64,000 bases of DNA from Tetrapisispora phaffii CBS 4417. Lineage: Eukaryota; Ascomycota; Saccharomycetes; Saccharomycetales; Saccharomycetaceae. The stretch's first letter is position 1. The number at the start of each line of letters is the position of its first letter. The translations under genes were made by a program, and so were the position numbers. The notes beneath the pieces were generated by a model, which saw only the letters and a list, made by a program, of their open reading frames with translations, was not told where the DNA came from and searched no databases. The stretch covers positions 124,001 to 188,000 of the forward strand of contig NC_016521.1 in the NCBI RefSeq assembly GCF_000236905.1. The letters are read 5' to 3'. Positions 41,525 to 52,292 of this stretch are shown piece by piece.

Positions 41525-41928
41525 AACCAAAAAAAATACAGCGTTCTTCAATAATCAGTATTATATATATTTAAATACACCACTGTACATATAATATACC
41601 ATACATTTGAGTCAATTAACCTCCATCTTCAACCACTACAACTTTCTTTAATTGTAGGCAACATTTTAACATAATTACTGTCACTTTTTTTCATCGTAGG
41701 CCTTAAAACCTTTAAGAACTGAAAAATGAGATGAGATGAGATGAGATGAGAAGATGCAAATTAATTTATTTCTGCCTGACTCAGTCTTATATGATGTGAT
41801 GGGCATTGATATAACTGCCTGCCATAGATATTAGTCTTTTATTGGTTTGAGTGGCTTTGTTAACTTCTTTAGTTTTGTTTGTTTCAACTTATTGAAGGGC
41901 ACTAGCTTATAGAAATCTGACTAAAAAA
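41525..41928. other. DUS3-AFG2 intergenic region
   Basis: This 404-base region holds the AFG2 promoter with the ATGAG array listed separately. No other feature was recognised. Confidence 0.6.
41726..41750. repeat. (ATGAG)5 array in the AFG2 promoter
   Basis: Five perfect ATGAG units directly after GAAA (an RRPE-like half), about 180 bases before the AFG2 ATG. Each unit contains the GATGAG core of the PAC box, so the array may act as a cluster of weak PAC sites. Confidence 0.85.
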
Positions 41929-44259
41929 ATGGCTCCAAAAACTTCTTCGTCATCTGGGAAAAAGAAAGCTGCAACACCTTCTGGACAGACAGTTAAAGCT
42001 CCAAAGTTCAAACTACCAAGTGAGTTTATTACCAGACCATATCCTGGTGTTGTGAAAGACGAAAATATTGCCACTGCTTTAATCCATCCATCTGTGTTGA
42101 AAGAACTGGAAATTAGTTCAGGTTCGATATGTGTGATCTGTAAACAAGGTATGAACGGTGTTGCTGCAATTGCCAAAAATGGTGATGAAAAAAATCAACC
42201 AGCTAATGTGATTATGTTATCCAAACAATTGAGATCTGTATCTAACATTATTCTGGGTGACCGTTTAGAATTAATGAAAATTGATAAGCAACCACCTTAT
42301 ACAGTTAGTGTAACCGTTGGTACAAGACAACACATCGAGATAACTGAAGCTGACACTCGAAAGAAGGTTGCAAAATTGTTGCAAAATTGCGGTCTTATCA
42401 TGCCAGGTATGGTGTTCGAAAATTTCAAAGTAAGTGAAGAAGAAGCAATAGACATAGTTATTACAGAGACTATAGATGACAGCGTTCCAGATGTTAGATC
42501 AATTACGTTAGAAGACCAACATTTAATAGAATCCACTCAATTTGTCTGCCCACCAAGTATCTTCAGGAAGGACTCTTCTAGGTTATTATTTAGCAATTCT
42601 GCAAATGCATCATCAAAGTATAATTTACCAATGGCTGTGTCCTATAACTCAGTTGGTGCATTATCTAAAGAAATTGAAGTTTTGAGAAATGCTGTTGAGC
42701 TTCCTTTAAACCAGAGTCAACTATTTGCTGATTTCGGTATTACACCACCAAGAGGTATTTTACTACACGGTCCACCAGGTACAGGTAAGACAATGTTACT
42801 GAGATGTGTTGCCAGTAGCAGTGATGCTCATGTATTGACAATTGATGGTCCTTCAATTGTATCGAAATACCTTGGTGATACAGAAAATACGTTAAGAGAT
42901 ATTTTCAGGGAAGCACAAAAGTACCAACCATCAATCATATTCATAGATGAAATCGATTCAATTGCGCCAAATAGAACAAATGATGATTCTGGAGAAGCAG
43001 AAAGCAGAGTAGTTGCTACCCTTTTGACATTGATGGATGGTATGAACGGGTCTGGTAAGGTTGTTGTTGTCGCTGCAACAAACAGACCTAACTCAGTCGA
43101 CCCAGCTTTAAGAAGGCCAGGCAGATTCGACCAAGAAGTAGAAATTGGTATCCCTGATGTTGAAGGTCGTTTGGATATATTAAGTAAACAATTCAGCAAA
43201 ATGTCTCCTAAACGTCACAATCTTTCAGATGAAGATATTAAAGTTATTGCTGCTAAGACTCACGGTTACGTTGGTGCAGATTTGACGGCATTGTGTAGAG
43301 AATCTGTAATGAAAACTATCCAAAGAGGTCTGAAGACTGCTTCTGATATGTCTAGCGATTCGTTAAAGATAACAGTCAATGATGTTGAAGATGCCATGCT
43401 TGAAATTAGACCAAGTGCAATGAGGGAAATCTTTTTGGAGATGCCTAAAGTATACTGGTCAGACATCGGTGGTCAAGAAGAATTAAAAAGAAAAATGAAG
43501 GAAATGATTCAATTGCCATTAGAAGCTGCCGACACCTTTGATAGATTAGGAGTATCTGCACCAAAGGGTGTCTTGCTGTATGGTCCACCAGGTTGTTCAA
43601 AAACGTTGACAGCCAAAGCTTTGGCAACAGAGTCTGGTATAAACTTTTTAGCGGTCAAAGGACCAGAAATATTTAATAAATACGTTGGTGAATCTGAACG
43701 TGCCATTAGAGAAATATTTAGGAAAGCTAGGTCTGCATCACCAAGTATAATTTTCTTTGATGAGATCGATGCCCTTTCTCCTGATAGAGATGGTGGATCT
43801 TCCTCTTCGGCAGCCAGTCATGTATTGACATCATTACTTAATGAAATTGATGGTGTAGAAGATCTGAAAGGTGTAGTGATTGTTGCTGCGACGAATAGAC
43901 CCGATGAGATCGACCCAGCGCTACTAAGACCTGGTAGATTGGACAGACACATCTATGTAGCACCACCAACTTACGACGCCAGATTACAGATTTTAAAGAA
44001 CAATACTAAAAACTTTCAGGTGGAGAAAGCAAACATTGATCTGGAAGAACTTGCAAGAAGAACAGATGGTTGCTCAGGTGCAGAAGTTGTGCTATTATGC
44101 CAAGAGGCTGGTTTAGCAGCAATAATGGAAAATATAGACACTGATTTTGTAACGCCAGAACATTTTGAGAAAGCATTACAGGGAATTGCCAGGGGCATCA
44201 CACCAGAAATGTTGGAATACTACCAAGAGTTTGCATCTCGTAGCGGTGCTTCGATTTAG
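41929..44259 (+). CDS. AFG2: Afg2/Drg1, AAA ATPase of pre-60S maturation
   Basis: 776 residues, 780 in S. cerevisiae. An N-domain (to about 230) is followed by two AAA modules: D1 with GPPGTGKT at 281-288 and Walker B FIDEID, and D2 with GPPGCSKT at 552-559 and FFDEID. The Cys-Ser in the second P-loop is usual for this subfamily (Afg2/SPATA5). It is a hexamer that strips Rlp24 from cytoplasmic pre-60S particles to start late maturation; it is the target of diazaborine. The lack of Cdc48-type N-terminal signatures and the YLR397C position exclude Cdc48. Both ATPase sites look intact. Confidence 0.97.
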   Translation: MAPKTSSSSGKKKAATPSGQTVKAPKFKLPSEFITRPYPGVVKDENIATALIHPSVLKELEISSGSICVICKQGMNGVAAIAKNGDEKNQPANVIMLSKQLRSVSNIILGDRLELMKIDKQPPYTVSVTVGTRQHIEITEADTRKKVAKLLQNCGLIMPGMVFENFKVSEEEAIDIVITETIDDSVPDVRSITLEDQHLIESTQFVCPPSIFRKDSSRLLFSNSANASSKYNLPMAVSYNSVGALSKEIEVLRNAVELPLNQSQLFADFGITPPRGILLHGPPGTGKTMLLRCVASSSDAHVLTIDGPSIVSKYLGDTENTLRDIFREAQKYQPSIIFIDEIDSIAPNRTNDDSGEAESRVVATLLTLMDGMNGSGKVVVVAATNRPNSVDPALRRPGRFDQEVEIGIPDVEGRLDILSKQFSKMSPKRHNLSDEDIKVIAAKTHGYVGADLTALCRESVMKTIQRGLKTASDMSSDSLKITVNDVEDAMLEIRPSAMREIFLEMPKVYWSDIGGQEELKRKMKEMIQLPLEAADTFDRLGVSAPKGVLLYGPPGCSKTLTAKALATESGINFLAVKGPEIFNKYVGESERAIREIFRKARSASPSIIFFDEIDALSPDRDGGSSSSAASHVLTSLLNEIDGVEDLKGVVIVAATNRPDEIDPALLRPGRLDRHIYVAPPTYDARLQILKNNTKNFQVEKANIDLEELARRTDGCSGAEVVLLCQEAGLAAIMENIDTDFVTPEHFEKALQGIARGITPEMLEYYQEFASRSGASI

Positions 44260-44689
44260 GTAGACTGACTGCAATCATCAAAAGAGTGCCACACCACACT
44301 AGCTGCATAACTACTTACATATTTAGTATACATATAAACAGAAAATACCCAAATACACAAATTTCTCGTATTTAACTAACCACTTTCTGTACACTTCACT
44401 GATCTTATTAGTTTAGCAACCCATAACATTCAAAGGGCATCCATCTTGTAACACCAACAATTTCTCTTAGATACAGCTTTAAGTGATGCCGACATATTGA
44501 ATAATTCAAGGGCACTTCGAAAAAAGTGTACATTATAAAAAGATGCAATTGATAGAAGCTAAATACATTTTTAATTGAATATATAGTGAATCTTGAGTTG
44601 AGAATGGACATCGACTTTGTTTTGGTGTTTTGGAAAGTTATATAACAGAAGAATTTACGTTTGTTTGGTTATAATAGGATAAAATAATA
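44260..44689. other. AFG2-VPS33 intergenic region
   Basis: This 430-base AT-rich spacer lies between tandem plus-strand genes. No feature beyond the VPS33 promoter is apparent. Confidence 0.6.
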
Positions 44690-46732
44690 ATGAATCTGAG
44701 TAGCAACATTAGATCATTTTCGAAAGTCGTTAAAAGGAGACTATATAATACTCTTTCAGGGTTCAATTCACAAGGGCAGTTATTAGTTGTTCAAGATAAT
44801 GTTCTTCCTTATCTAAACTCTTTGCTTACGTTTTCTGAGTTGACTGAGAATACAAGGGTGCAGAAGATAGTAACGATAAAGAATAATGTGGGAAATGATA
44901 TAACAGATGTATTATCTGCTGTTCCAGGATTGGATTTGCTGTTTTTAATTGACATTAGATTGGAACTGAAATTAAATAGTGATTTGCATGCTTATTTAAA
45001 ACTCAATAATTTACCAATTGTTAATGTTATTTTTGTCTCATGGGAAACTCAAAATTCAAATAATCTATTATCGATTGAAATTAATGAAGAGGTCAAAATA
45101 CACCATTTTATTGAACAGCAACTATTAGAAACTACTCCTGCATCACAAATTAACCTTAAACCATGGGAAATTTTACCAATTCCACATATTGATGATAATT
45201 TATTGATATGTGATGTATTGTTCAATGACAAAAATGAAAGTTTATATACTCCCAAAATATCTTCTATGAATAAGGCAACTAAGAATATCTTAAAGGATAA
45301 TATGATCAATGCACTTCAATCAATTCTGAAACAGACTAACACAAACATTACACATTCAGTTGCATTTGGTGATCTTTCGAAAAGCATGGTATATATTTTA
45401 AAGCAGCGTATTGAAAGCCAAAGAGACACAACAGATGAATTCATAGTTGAAACTTTATATTCTGGAAATAATAGTTTAATTGAAACAGATTTGCTGATTT
45501 TTGAAAGATCCATTGATCCCTTGACCCCATTACTAACTCAATTAACTTATTCGGGGATAATCGACGATATATATAGTTTAGGATCAGATGGTAAAATTAA
45601 AGGTAAGGACATTAAATTTGACTACATCAAGGATTCTAATTGGCAGAACTTAAAGTTTTCCAATTTTGGTACTCTAGGCCCTATGCTAAACAAATTAGCT
45701 AAGGATCTACAGGCACAATATGACTCAAGACATCAAGCTGAAACGGTAGGTGAAATTAAGAAATTTGTTGATTCATTAGGTTCATTGCAAGAACAGCAAA
45801 AATATCTAAAAGAGCATACTAATTTATGTTCTGAAGTCTTAGATGATGTCGAGAATAATGAAACTTTAAACTTTAAAAAGCTTTTAGACCTAGAACAGGA
45901 TATTTTATTAAATAATATAGATCACTCAAACAGCTGTGAGGTTATTTTAGAAATAATATATGAAAATTCAGTCAATAGAAAACATATTATTAGGCTGTTA
46001 TGTATTATTTCATTGTGCCATGGAGGTATTAAAGATAGTTATTATTCAACAATAAAATCTGAACTTATTGACACATATGGTATAGAAATTTGCTTTTTAC
46101 TCGAAAAACTTGCAGAGACAGGTTTATTTGTTAGTAAATCACAACTTACTAATGCAAAAAAATATCCACAATTATTTAATAATAACTCTGATGTCAAGGC
46201 ACTATGGAATAAAGAGTACAAATTAATATCAACCATTTTTGACACATTTCCAGATGATGGTAATGATGCGTTAGTTGACATCTCAGAACAAATTCTTCAG
46301 TCGAATGAACCCACCTTTGCATACTGCGGTGTCGTTCCATTATTTTATAGACTTATTCAAATGTTACATGACAGAACAACCTTGAGCAAATCGTATTCCT
46401 CCCATCAACCATTCATGGTGTCTGAAATTCCAAATTTAGCAAAGACAGATGAATTATTAGAGCAAGTATACGGTAATTCGAATATTGCAGAGTCAATTAT
46501 TTGGAATCCTGTAACTAAAGAAATAACAAAACCATTAAAGAAGAACAACAATAAAAAAGGGCATTATAACATTTCAATTTTAGTTTTCATTGGTGGTATT
46601 TCCTATTCTGAAGTTGCAGTCATTAAACTTTTACAAGAGAAGATAAAAGCAAAAGGTATTTCTAAAAGATTTATTATTATAACAGACGGTATCATCAACG
46701 GCGAGAGGTATATAAATTGCTTAGATGTTTGA
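44690..46732 (+). CDS. VPS33: Vps33, SM protein of HOPS and CORVET
   Basis: 680 residues, 691 in S. cerevisiae. It is a Sec1/Munc18-family protein that templates vacuolar SNARE assembly within the HOPS and CORVET tethers. Family blocks seen include the domain 2 segment LLIFERSIDPLTPLLTQLTYSG around residue 265-285 and the C-terminal VFIGGISYSEVAVIKLL near 630-650. The start ATG gives the expected length. Order AFG2-VPS33-CST9 matches YLR397C-YLR396C-YLR394W; COX8 (YLR395C) is absent here. The stop lies only 42 bases from the stop of the convergent CST9. Confidence 0.96.
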   Translation: MNLSSNIRSFSKVVKRRLYNTLSGFNSQGQLLVVQDNVLPYLNSLLTFSELTENTRVQKIVTIKNNVGNDITDVLSAVPGLDLLFLIDIRLELKLNSDLHAYLKLNNLPIVNVIFVSWETQNSNNLLSIEINEEVKIHHFIEQQLLETTPASQINLKPWEILPIPHIDDNLLICDVLFNDKNESLYTPKISSMNKATKNILKDNMINALQSILKQTNTNITHSVAFGDLSKSMVYILKQRIESQRDTTDEFIVETLYSGNNSLIETDLLIFERSIDPLTPLLTQLTYSGIIDDIYSLGSDGKIKGKDIKFDYIKDSNWQNLKFSNFGTLGPMLNKLAKDLQAQYDSRHQAETVGEIKKFVDSLGSLQEQQKYLKEHTNLCSEVLDDVENNETLNFKKLLDLEQDILLNNIDHSNSCEVILEIIYENSVNRKHIIRLLCIISLCHGGIKDSYYSTIKSELIDTYGIEICFLLEKLAETGLFVSKSQLTNAKKYPQLFNNNSDVKALWNKEYKLISTIFDTFPDDGNDALVDISEQILQSNEPTFAYCGVVPLFYRLIQMLHDRTTLSKSYSSHQPFMVSEIPNLAKTDELLEQVYGNSNIAESIIWNPVTKEITKPLKKNNNKKGHYNISILVFIGGISYSEVAVIKLLQEKIKAKGISKRFIIITDGIINGERYINCLDV

Positions 46733-46774
46733 GAAACTTTGAATAAAATATGTTTATCTGATTTTTTATTATTA

Positions 46775-47875
46775 TCACTTTCTTGAAAACTTGCTTAATA
46801 CTTGCTGGGAAGAGGCATTTCTTCTTTGACTTGAAAAACTTGATCTGCCTCTACTTAACTCCCTTCTATTAAAATGACCACTACTTTTCATATGATTAAT
46901 AATTCCTTTTTTTATATCATCCGTTGGAGTTCTAGAAGGTATGACAGTTGTCGTGTTACTTCTTTTAATTATTCTTAGTTTTTCCAATGCTGCTGGTAAC
47001 TTTACTTTCTGTTTAGTGTCAGTAGTATTGGTAATCGATGACTCTGCTTCTTTACTTGATCTTCGTTGAAGTAAAGAACCCATTGGATCACTACTTCCAT
47101 TCATAGAATCTTTTGTAAATGATTCGGAAATCTGGGTCGATTCTGCTACTATATCTGGTGTTTTGGGGAAGGATGAAGTATTTAAGCTATTTGCATTTTT
47201 TTTCAGTTTCTTTAAAAATATTTCATCTGCATTATTATCATCATCAATTGTTAGATCAACAGTTGGGGGTGGATTTCGACTCATATTATTAGAACCTCTT
47301 AAAAACCCATGAGATTCGGAACGTTTTAATGAATGGTGCCTGAACGAATCTTTAGAACTGGATGTCAAGAAATTCATCTTATTATTATTGTTAGTACCAT
47401 TATTTGTTATATTACGTTTAGTTCCTCTATTTGACTTTAACATCCTCTCATTTTCTAGTTCACTCTCCAAAAATTTAATTTTTTGTCTGAGCTTAGGAAT
47501 GCTGTCTATTTCAGCTTTAGTTTGATACAAAATCTGTCTTTGCTTCGAACAAGTAGCTTGTAGCTTTATAACATATTCTTGAAAATGCTTACATTGATTA
47601 ACTAAGCCAATTGTTTGAAACTGTGACACATTATACACCGTTTCCAACAATTGATTAAAAGGTTGAAAAAACGCCATAATATCTGGTGGCATACGTCTGC
47701 CTTCTGCTAATTCAATCACCGAAATATCGACTGCTTGACAAATTGAACATGAATTAAAAGAGCTGTTCCAATGTTGAGAACATAATATATGAGCACATGA
47801 GGTCAATAACAAAGGATCTTCTGCCGAGCTTCTTCGATAGCAGACACCGCAATAAACAAACCATTGATCAAACAT
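46775..47875 (-). CDS. CST9: Cst9/Zip3, RING SUMO ligase of the synaptonemal complex
   Basis: 366 residues from the ATG at 47875; an eight-codon extension exists only by a TTG. S. cerevisiae Zip3 has 482. The N-terminal RING of the Zip3/RNF212 type is clear (residues 8-55: CGVCYRR, CAHILCSQHW, CSICQ), followed by a coiled coil around 100-145. A Ser/Asn-rich tail has a SUMO-interacting-like stretch TVDLTIDDDN near 200. It marks crossover sites and promotes SUMO chains on the Zip complex in meiosis. The tail is poorly conserved in the family, so the shorter length is not alarming. Position YLR394W. Confidence 0.92.
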   Translation of the reverse strand: MFDQWFVYCGVCYRRSSAEDPLLLTSCAHILCSQHWNSSFNSCSICQAVDISVIELAEGRRMPPDIMAFFQPFNQLLETVYNVSQFQTIGLVNQCKHFQEYVIKLQATCSKQRQILYQTKAEIDSIPKLRQKIKFLESELENERMLKSNRGTKRNITNNGTNNNNKMNFLTSSSKDSFRHHSLKRSESHGFLRGSNNMSRNPPPTVDLTIDDDNNADEIFLKKLKKNANSLNTSSFPKTPDIVAESTQISESFTKDSMNGSSDPMGSLLQRRSSKEAESSITNTTDTKQKVKLPAALEKLRIIKRSNTTTVIPSRTPTDDIKKGIINHMKSSGHFNRRELSRGRSSFSSQRRNASSQQVLSKFSRK

Positions 47876-48253
47876 GATAGCTAGCTCTTGCACAAACAAC
47901 CGTTACAACTCCCTCGCCGTTCTCACAATGAAATAAACTGTACTATCTCTAGTATGCAGTCGAAACCACAATGTCTGTTCTTTATATACTTAAACTTATC
48001 TCTTATCAGTCAGTTTATATAGGCAGAAAAACTGAAAAGCTCGGCGGTTAAAAGATAACGTTGTATATAAAGGGGACACTTTTCGAAATTATTAATATCT
48101 AAATGTAGTTAACAATCGATTGCACATTGGAATCCGAGTTATCTAGAAAGGTGAATATCTGTTCATATTTATATTGTATTTATATATATACTAAGATTAC
48201 AGACAAATTACTGTATTATCTCTCTGCACATAGAGATATGCTAGCAAGTGAGT
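47876..48253. other. CST9-PEX19 intergenic region
   Basis: This 378-base AT-rich region is upstream of CST9 and downstream of PEX19. COX9 and IDP1, neighbours of PEX19 in S. cerevisiae, are not found here. Nothing else was seen. Confidence 0.6.
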
Positions 48254-49285
48254 TTATTGTTGAGGACAAGACTCTTGCATTTCTTTCTCTATATCCTTCA
48301 AATCAATATTTTCAAGGTCTAATTTATCTAGATCTGGTAAAGAAGTATCGTTGCTGCTTTTCGTTGTGTCGCCTTTTAGGTCTTTCATGAATTTACTAGA
48401 CATTGGAGATTCTCCCAGCCTCTCCAGTTCATCTAAGAAGTCACTAACTTGGGATTTATGCGTGGTGTCATTGAAATCATCCAATTCCAATAAGGCTATT
48501 AGGTTTTTCACTACTTCCATCTGGTTTCTATATCTGGCCATTTGTTCAGCTGGTATGATTTTGATGTCATCCTTCTCTGTACCTACCTCGAATTTACCAT
48601 ACTCTTCAAAAAACTCCTCATACTCTTCATATAAATCTTTCATTGGTTGATAGATTATATCTTTGTTAGACATCTCGGTTAATAGTTTCAAAATTGTGTC
48701 ATCAATATTCTCATCCATTCCTGAAGCCGTCAGTTCTGAAAACATTTTATTTAATAAAGTATCTTGAATAATATTTGGGTTATTCATACCAGCCTCTGTT
48801 GCTTTCTTTTTCTCTTCTTTTATTTCATCATCGACGTTATTGCCATTCTCTCTAATTTTATGTAAAGTTGACTGGACGATGTTTTTGAAATCACCGTTAT
48901 TCATTACAGACTGTTTACTGTCTGTACCTGAACTGTTGCTACCGTCTTTATCTAAAGTTCCAGAACGTGCTGTAGTATTGTTCAACATTCCCATCAGTTC
49001 CTTGAAGCTATCTACAATTTCTTCATTAAGGTTATTTGGATCCTTCACCATTAAACCATTAAATTCACTTTGCAACTGCTCTACCATAGTTTTCAGTTCC
49101 TGAGAGGTATCTGATGCCTTTCCAGTGTCAGTACTTGAGTCTCCAGTAGCATCAGTTTTAACAGGATCATCCAAGGCTTCAGAATTCTTTTTAATATCTG
49201 ATTCTTCAGAAAGATATAACTTGGATGGGTCCTCATCCAGTAAATCATCTAAGTCATCAAAGTCATCATAGTCCTGGTCAGTCAT
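48254..49285 (-). CDS. PEX19: Pex19, chaperone and receptor for peroxisomal membrane proteins
   Basis: 343 residues, 342 in S. cerevisiae. The acidic N-terminus (DYDDFDDLDDLLDE) is the Pex3-binding region. The helical C-terminal domain that binds membrane-protein signals spans about 160-300. The protein ends in the CaaX box CPQQ (yeast CKQQ), so it should be farnesylated. It imports peroxisomal and some lipid-droplet membrane proteins. Position corresponds to YDL065C, divergent from UBC9 as in S. cerevisiae. Confidence 0.97.
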   Translation of the reverse strand: MTDQDYDDFDDLDDLLDEDPSKLYLSEESDIKKNSEALDDPVKTDATGDSSTDTGKASDTSQELKTMVEQLQSEFNGLMVKDPNNLNEEIVDSFKELMGMLNNTTARSGTLDKDGSNSSGTDSKQSVMNNGDFKNIVQSTLHKIRENGNNVDDEIKEEKKKATEAGMNNPNIIQDTLLNKMFSELTASGMDENIDDTILKLLTEMSNKDIIYQPMKDLYEEYEEFFEEYGKFEVGTEKDDIKIIPAEQMARYRNQMEVVKNLIALLELDDFNDTTHKSQVSDFLDELERLGESPMSSKFMKDLKGDTTKSSNDTSLPDLDKLDLENIDLKDIEKEMQESCPQQ

Positions 49286-49655
49286 AGTCTTTTATCCTAT
49301 CCTCGGTTCTATGTTATATTTTTATCAGCAAAACCTGAACACTAAATCATGGCATATACACTATCATACCTACCATATAACGTTTCATTAGTTTATACAA
49401 ATGAACCCTGATTAATCAATTAATTAAAATTGTATAAGGTGATCTTAATCTAAATGTATTCATTTTTCCCAATTTTTTCGATAGATCGGTAAAATAAATT
49501 ATTCAGAGCAATTTGATTTAGAATTTAATAAATAAAAGTTACAAGTTGTAGGTTTAAAAATGATTATTAACAATAAATTACCAACATTTGGCTTACATTG
49601 TTGAAAAAACATGAATTGTGACCATTGATCACAAACGATACACAAAAATAGAAAC
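49286..49655. other. PEX19-UBC9 divergent promoter region
   Basis: 370 AT-rich bases. No unusual site was recognised. Confidence 0.6.
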
Positions 49656-50129
49656 ATGAGCAGTCTTTGTTTACAACGTTTACAAGAAGAAAGAAAGAAG
49701 TGGAGGAAAGACCATCCTTTCAGCTTTTTTGCCAAACCTTTGAAGAAGGCTGATGGTACAATGGATCTACAACACTGGGAGGCCGGTATTCCTGGTAAGG
49801 CCGGTACTTTGTGGGCTGATGCAGTTTATCCTATAAGCATTGAATACCCTGATGAATATCCATCAAAACCACCCAAGGTGAAATTTCCTGCTGGCTTTTA
49901 TCATCCTAATATTTACCCATCAGGCACTGTATGCTTAAGTATTTTGAACGAGGACCAAGATTGGAGACCTGCTATTACCTTGAAACAGATTGTTTTGGGT
50001 GTGCAAGACTTACTAGACAGTCCAAACCCAAACTCTCCTGCCCAAGAACCTGCTTGGAGGGCTTTTTCTAAAAACAAAGAAGAATATCAGAAAAAGGTTG
50101 CATCTCAAGCAAAAGCATATGCTAAATAA
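49656..50129 (+). CDS. UBC9: Ubc9, SUMO-conjugating E2 enzyme
   Basis: 157 residues, the exact yeast length. The E2 fold is complete, with the HPN motif at 83-85 and catalytic Cys93 in [10 protein letters not shown]. The N-terminal helix [16 protein letters not shown] binds SUMO and the E1. It attaches Smt3 to substrates; CST9, also in this window, is a SUMO ligase that works with it. In S. cerevisiae the gene has a 110-nt intron within the first codons; here the reading frame is uninterrupted from the ATG and no GTATGT is present, so the intron is absent. Position YDL064W. Confidence 0.98.
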   Translation: MSSLCLQRLQEERKKWRKDHPFSFFAKPLKKADGTMDLQHWEAGIPGKAGTLWADAVYPISIEYPDEYPSKPPKVKFPAGFYHPNIYPSGTVCLSILNEDQDWRPAITLKQIVLGVQDLLDSPNPNSPAQEPAWRAFSKNKEEYQKKVASQAKAYAK

Positions 50130-50405
50130 ATTACAAAATATAACTCACACTAATAGAATGTTGACAACGGGAATGCATTCGTGAAAGAATAAAATTATTT
50201 ATTTGGTTTATTGTTAATATTTCAACATGTTCAGTATGTTTCTAAGGAAATTTCAATGATAATGACCAAAATATTTAACTATTTAATTTTTTGTAACACT
50301 ATAAATATATCTAAGTCAACAATCAAGAGTTGATTAATTAATTTAATGTATAGGGTTTATACATTTCATCTTATGCTGTAATGAAAGGAGTAAACTTCAT
50401 CGTTA

Positions 50406-52292
50406 TCATTTTTCATTAGCTTTGTAATTAATGAAACTGTTTAAATTATTAAAAGTTTCAGTACACTTTTCTTTTAACAGTTCATCTTTGTTTTTATCAA
50501 CAAATTTAAATTGAGCCTTTAAATTTGGAACAACCTGGTCTCGTAAGATGTTCAAGAAACCTTGCTGTATGAAAACCGGACCGTCATAATCAAAATTAGA
50601 ATCAGGGTATATTTCAAATAATAAATTTGTTATTTCAACTAGTAAAACCGTTGGTGTTTCTTTTGATGCTAGTTCTGATAATAAGAACTTACCAATTATT
50701 TCATTGATTGAAATTTGACCTTGAATAGATGCCATTGTCCCTAAAATACCACAGTATCTTTGTTTTAATTCAATACATTCTTCAATATCAGAAATCTCCT
50801 TAGGAGCAGACTTATAATCTTCTATAATAGTATTAATGAATGACATATTATTAAATATGCTTAATTTCTCTAAAATTTGAGAAATTGTTTCTTTATCGTT
50901 AACTGTAACAGTTTTTAAAATTGCCCAAATGACACTTAATCTACCTAGCTTAACTCCCAAGTCTTCTTTTTGTTTCTCTTCTAGATCTATAATAAAGTGC
51001 CATAATTGATCAAACTGATTATTGGATAGTTCAAAAATGCTAACACCAAGAGTAATGAATAACCACAGTAAGTTATTCCATGCAATTAGAATACGTGAAG
51101 TAAATGCTTCTGATAATGTTTGGAAAACATGTGGTAATATATCAGTAAACACTTTCATGAAGTCGTCGGATATTTGCAAGTTGCTGCTTTTATCTTCATA
51201 TAAGGTAGCTGTTATTTCAATGACAGCAGTGATCAAGTCAATAGCTATCTCAATACTTTGCAAACGCATCATGGCCTCATTACGTTTCTTAGAATAATCT
51301 CTAATCTTTTCTGCAACTGCAGCATCGTCTGCTTTTGCTAACTCTTCATCATTATCTAAGACCGCTAGATTTTCTTTAATATTTTTCAAATCAACATCAT
51401 TAATGGCCTCCAAAACATTTTGAACAATTTCAGTAATTTGGTTAGTGTTAATATCAGTATCCAAAAATTGTAAATATATACCTTGTGTTAATACAACTGA
51501 CAATTCATTAAATGTATTTTTATCTTTTGAAGTTTTCATTAATTCAGGTAAACCTTTAATAAATTCTCCCAATACATTGTTATTTGAGATTGTTTCTATA
51601 AATTCAAATGACTCAGAACTGAAATCATATATCAAATCTAAAATCGTATTAAATAGATTAGCTGGAATTTTATCATAACCAAAATTTAGTAAATCGATGA
51701 GAATTTGAAATAATTGATTTAATTTATCTTCATTTAAAATTTCACCTAATATAGAATCTGAACCATTAGCCAATGCGACAATTAAAGACAATAAATTATC
51801 AATGTAGTCAAACAGCATTCTTTTAGATTCCTTTGATGTTTTTGAAGTGTCTGAATTTATAGAATTCAAGGAACTTTGAGCTTTAGTAAAACCGTCCGTT
51901 ATACTAATCCAAATGTTCGATCTCCATAGGTGAGTTGCGATATCGTAACCTTCTTCTAGTACTAAGTTTCTCAGCAAACCAAATGATTCTACAATGATAT
52001 CAGTGTTAGAATCAGTTAACAATCTTGATAATATAATCTGGACAAGCTTTTCTTTTAATAGTAACTTTCTCATGTATGGATCTTCTGCAAATAAAGTTAC
52101 AGAAGATAGAGCCATGGAACGATCGTTTGGCACAGCAGATTGTAATTGTTTCAACAGCGGTTGAATCTTCTTTGTTACAGTAGCATTATCTTTATTCAGA
52201 TCAGATTTTGAGTTACCGTTTTTACTTTTACCATTTCGTAATGGATTCAAACGGTTAGCAGTTGTTCTTGATCTCTTTTTAGATTTACCCAT
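50406..52292 (-). CDS. SYO1: Syo1, symportin for ribosomal proteins L5 and L11
   Basis: 628 residues, 620 in S. cerevisiae. The basic N-terminus (MGKSKKRSRTTANRLNPLR) is the importin Kap104-binding PY-NLS region. The rest is an all-helical ARM/HEAT solenoid with an acidic loop near 285-315 (NDVDLKNIKENLAVLDNDEE). It imports Rpl5 and Rpl11 together for 5S RNP assembly. The promoter has an ATGAG array ending in a PAC-like sequence. Position YDL063C, convergent with UBC9. Confidence 0.95.
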   Translation of the reverse strand: MGKSKKRSRTTANRLNPLRNGKSKNGNSKSDLNKDNATVTKKIQPLLKQLQSAVPNDRSMALSSVTLFAEDPYMRKLLLKEKLVQIILSRLLTDSNTDIIVESFGLLRNLVLEEGYDIATHLWRSNIWISITDGFTKAQSSLNSINSDTSKTSKESKRMLFDYIDNLLSLIVALANGSDSILGEILNEDKLNQLFQILIDLLNFGYDKIPANLFNTILDLIYDFSSESFEFIETISNNNVLGEFIKGLPELMKTSKDKNTFNELSVVLTQGIYLQFLDTDINTNQITEIVQNVLEAINDVDLKNIKENLAVLDNDEELAKADDAAVAEKIRDYSKKRNEAMMRLQSIEIAIDLITAVIEITATLYEDKSSNLQISDDFMKVFTDILPHVFQTLSEAFTSRILIAWNNLLWLFITLGVSIFELSNNQFDQLWHFIIDLEEKQKEDLGVKLGRLSVIWAILKTVTVNDKETISQILEKLSIFNNMSFINTIIEDYKSAPKEISDIEECIELKQRYCGILGTMASIQGQISINEIIGKFLLSELASKETPTVLLVEITNLLFEIYPDSNFDYDGPVFIQQGFLNILRDQVVPNLKAQFKFVDKNKDELLKEKCTETFNNLNSFINYKANEK

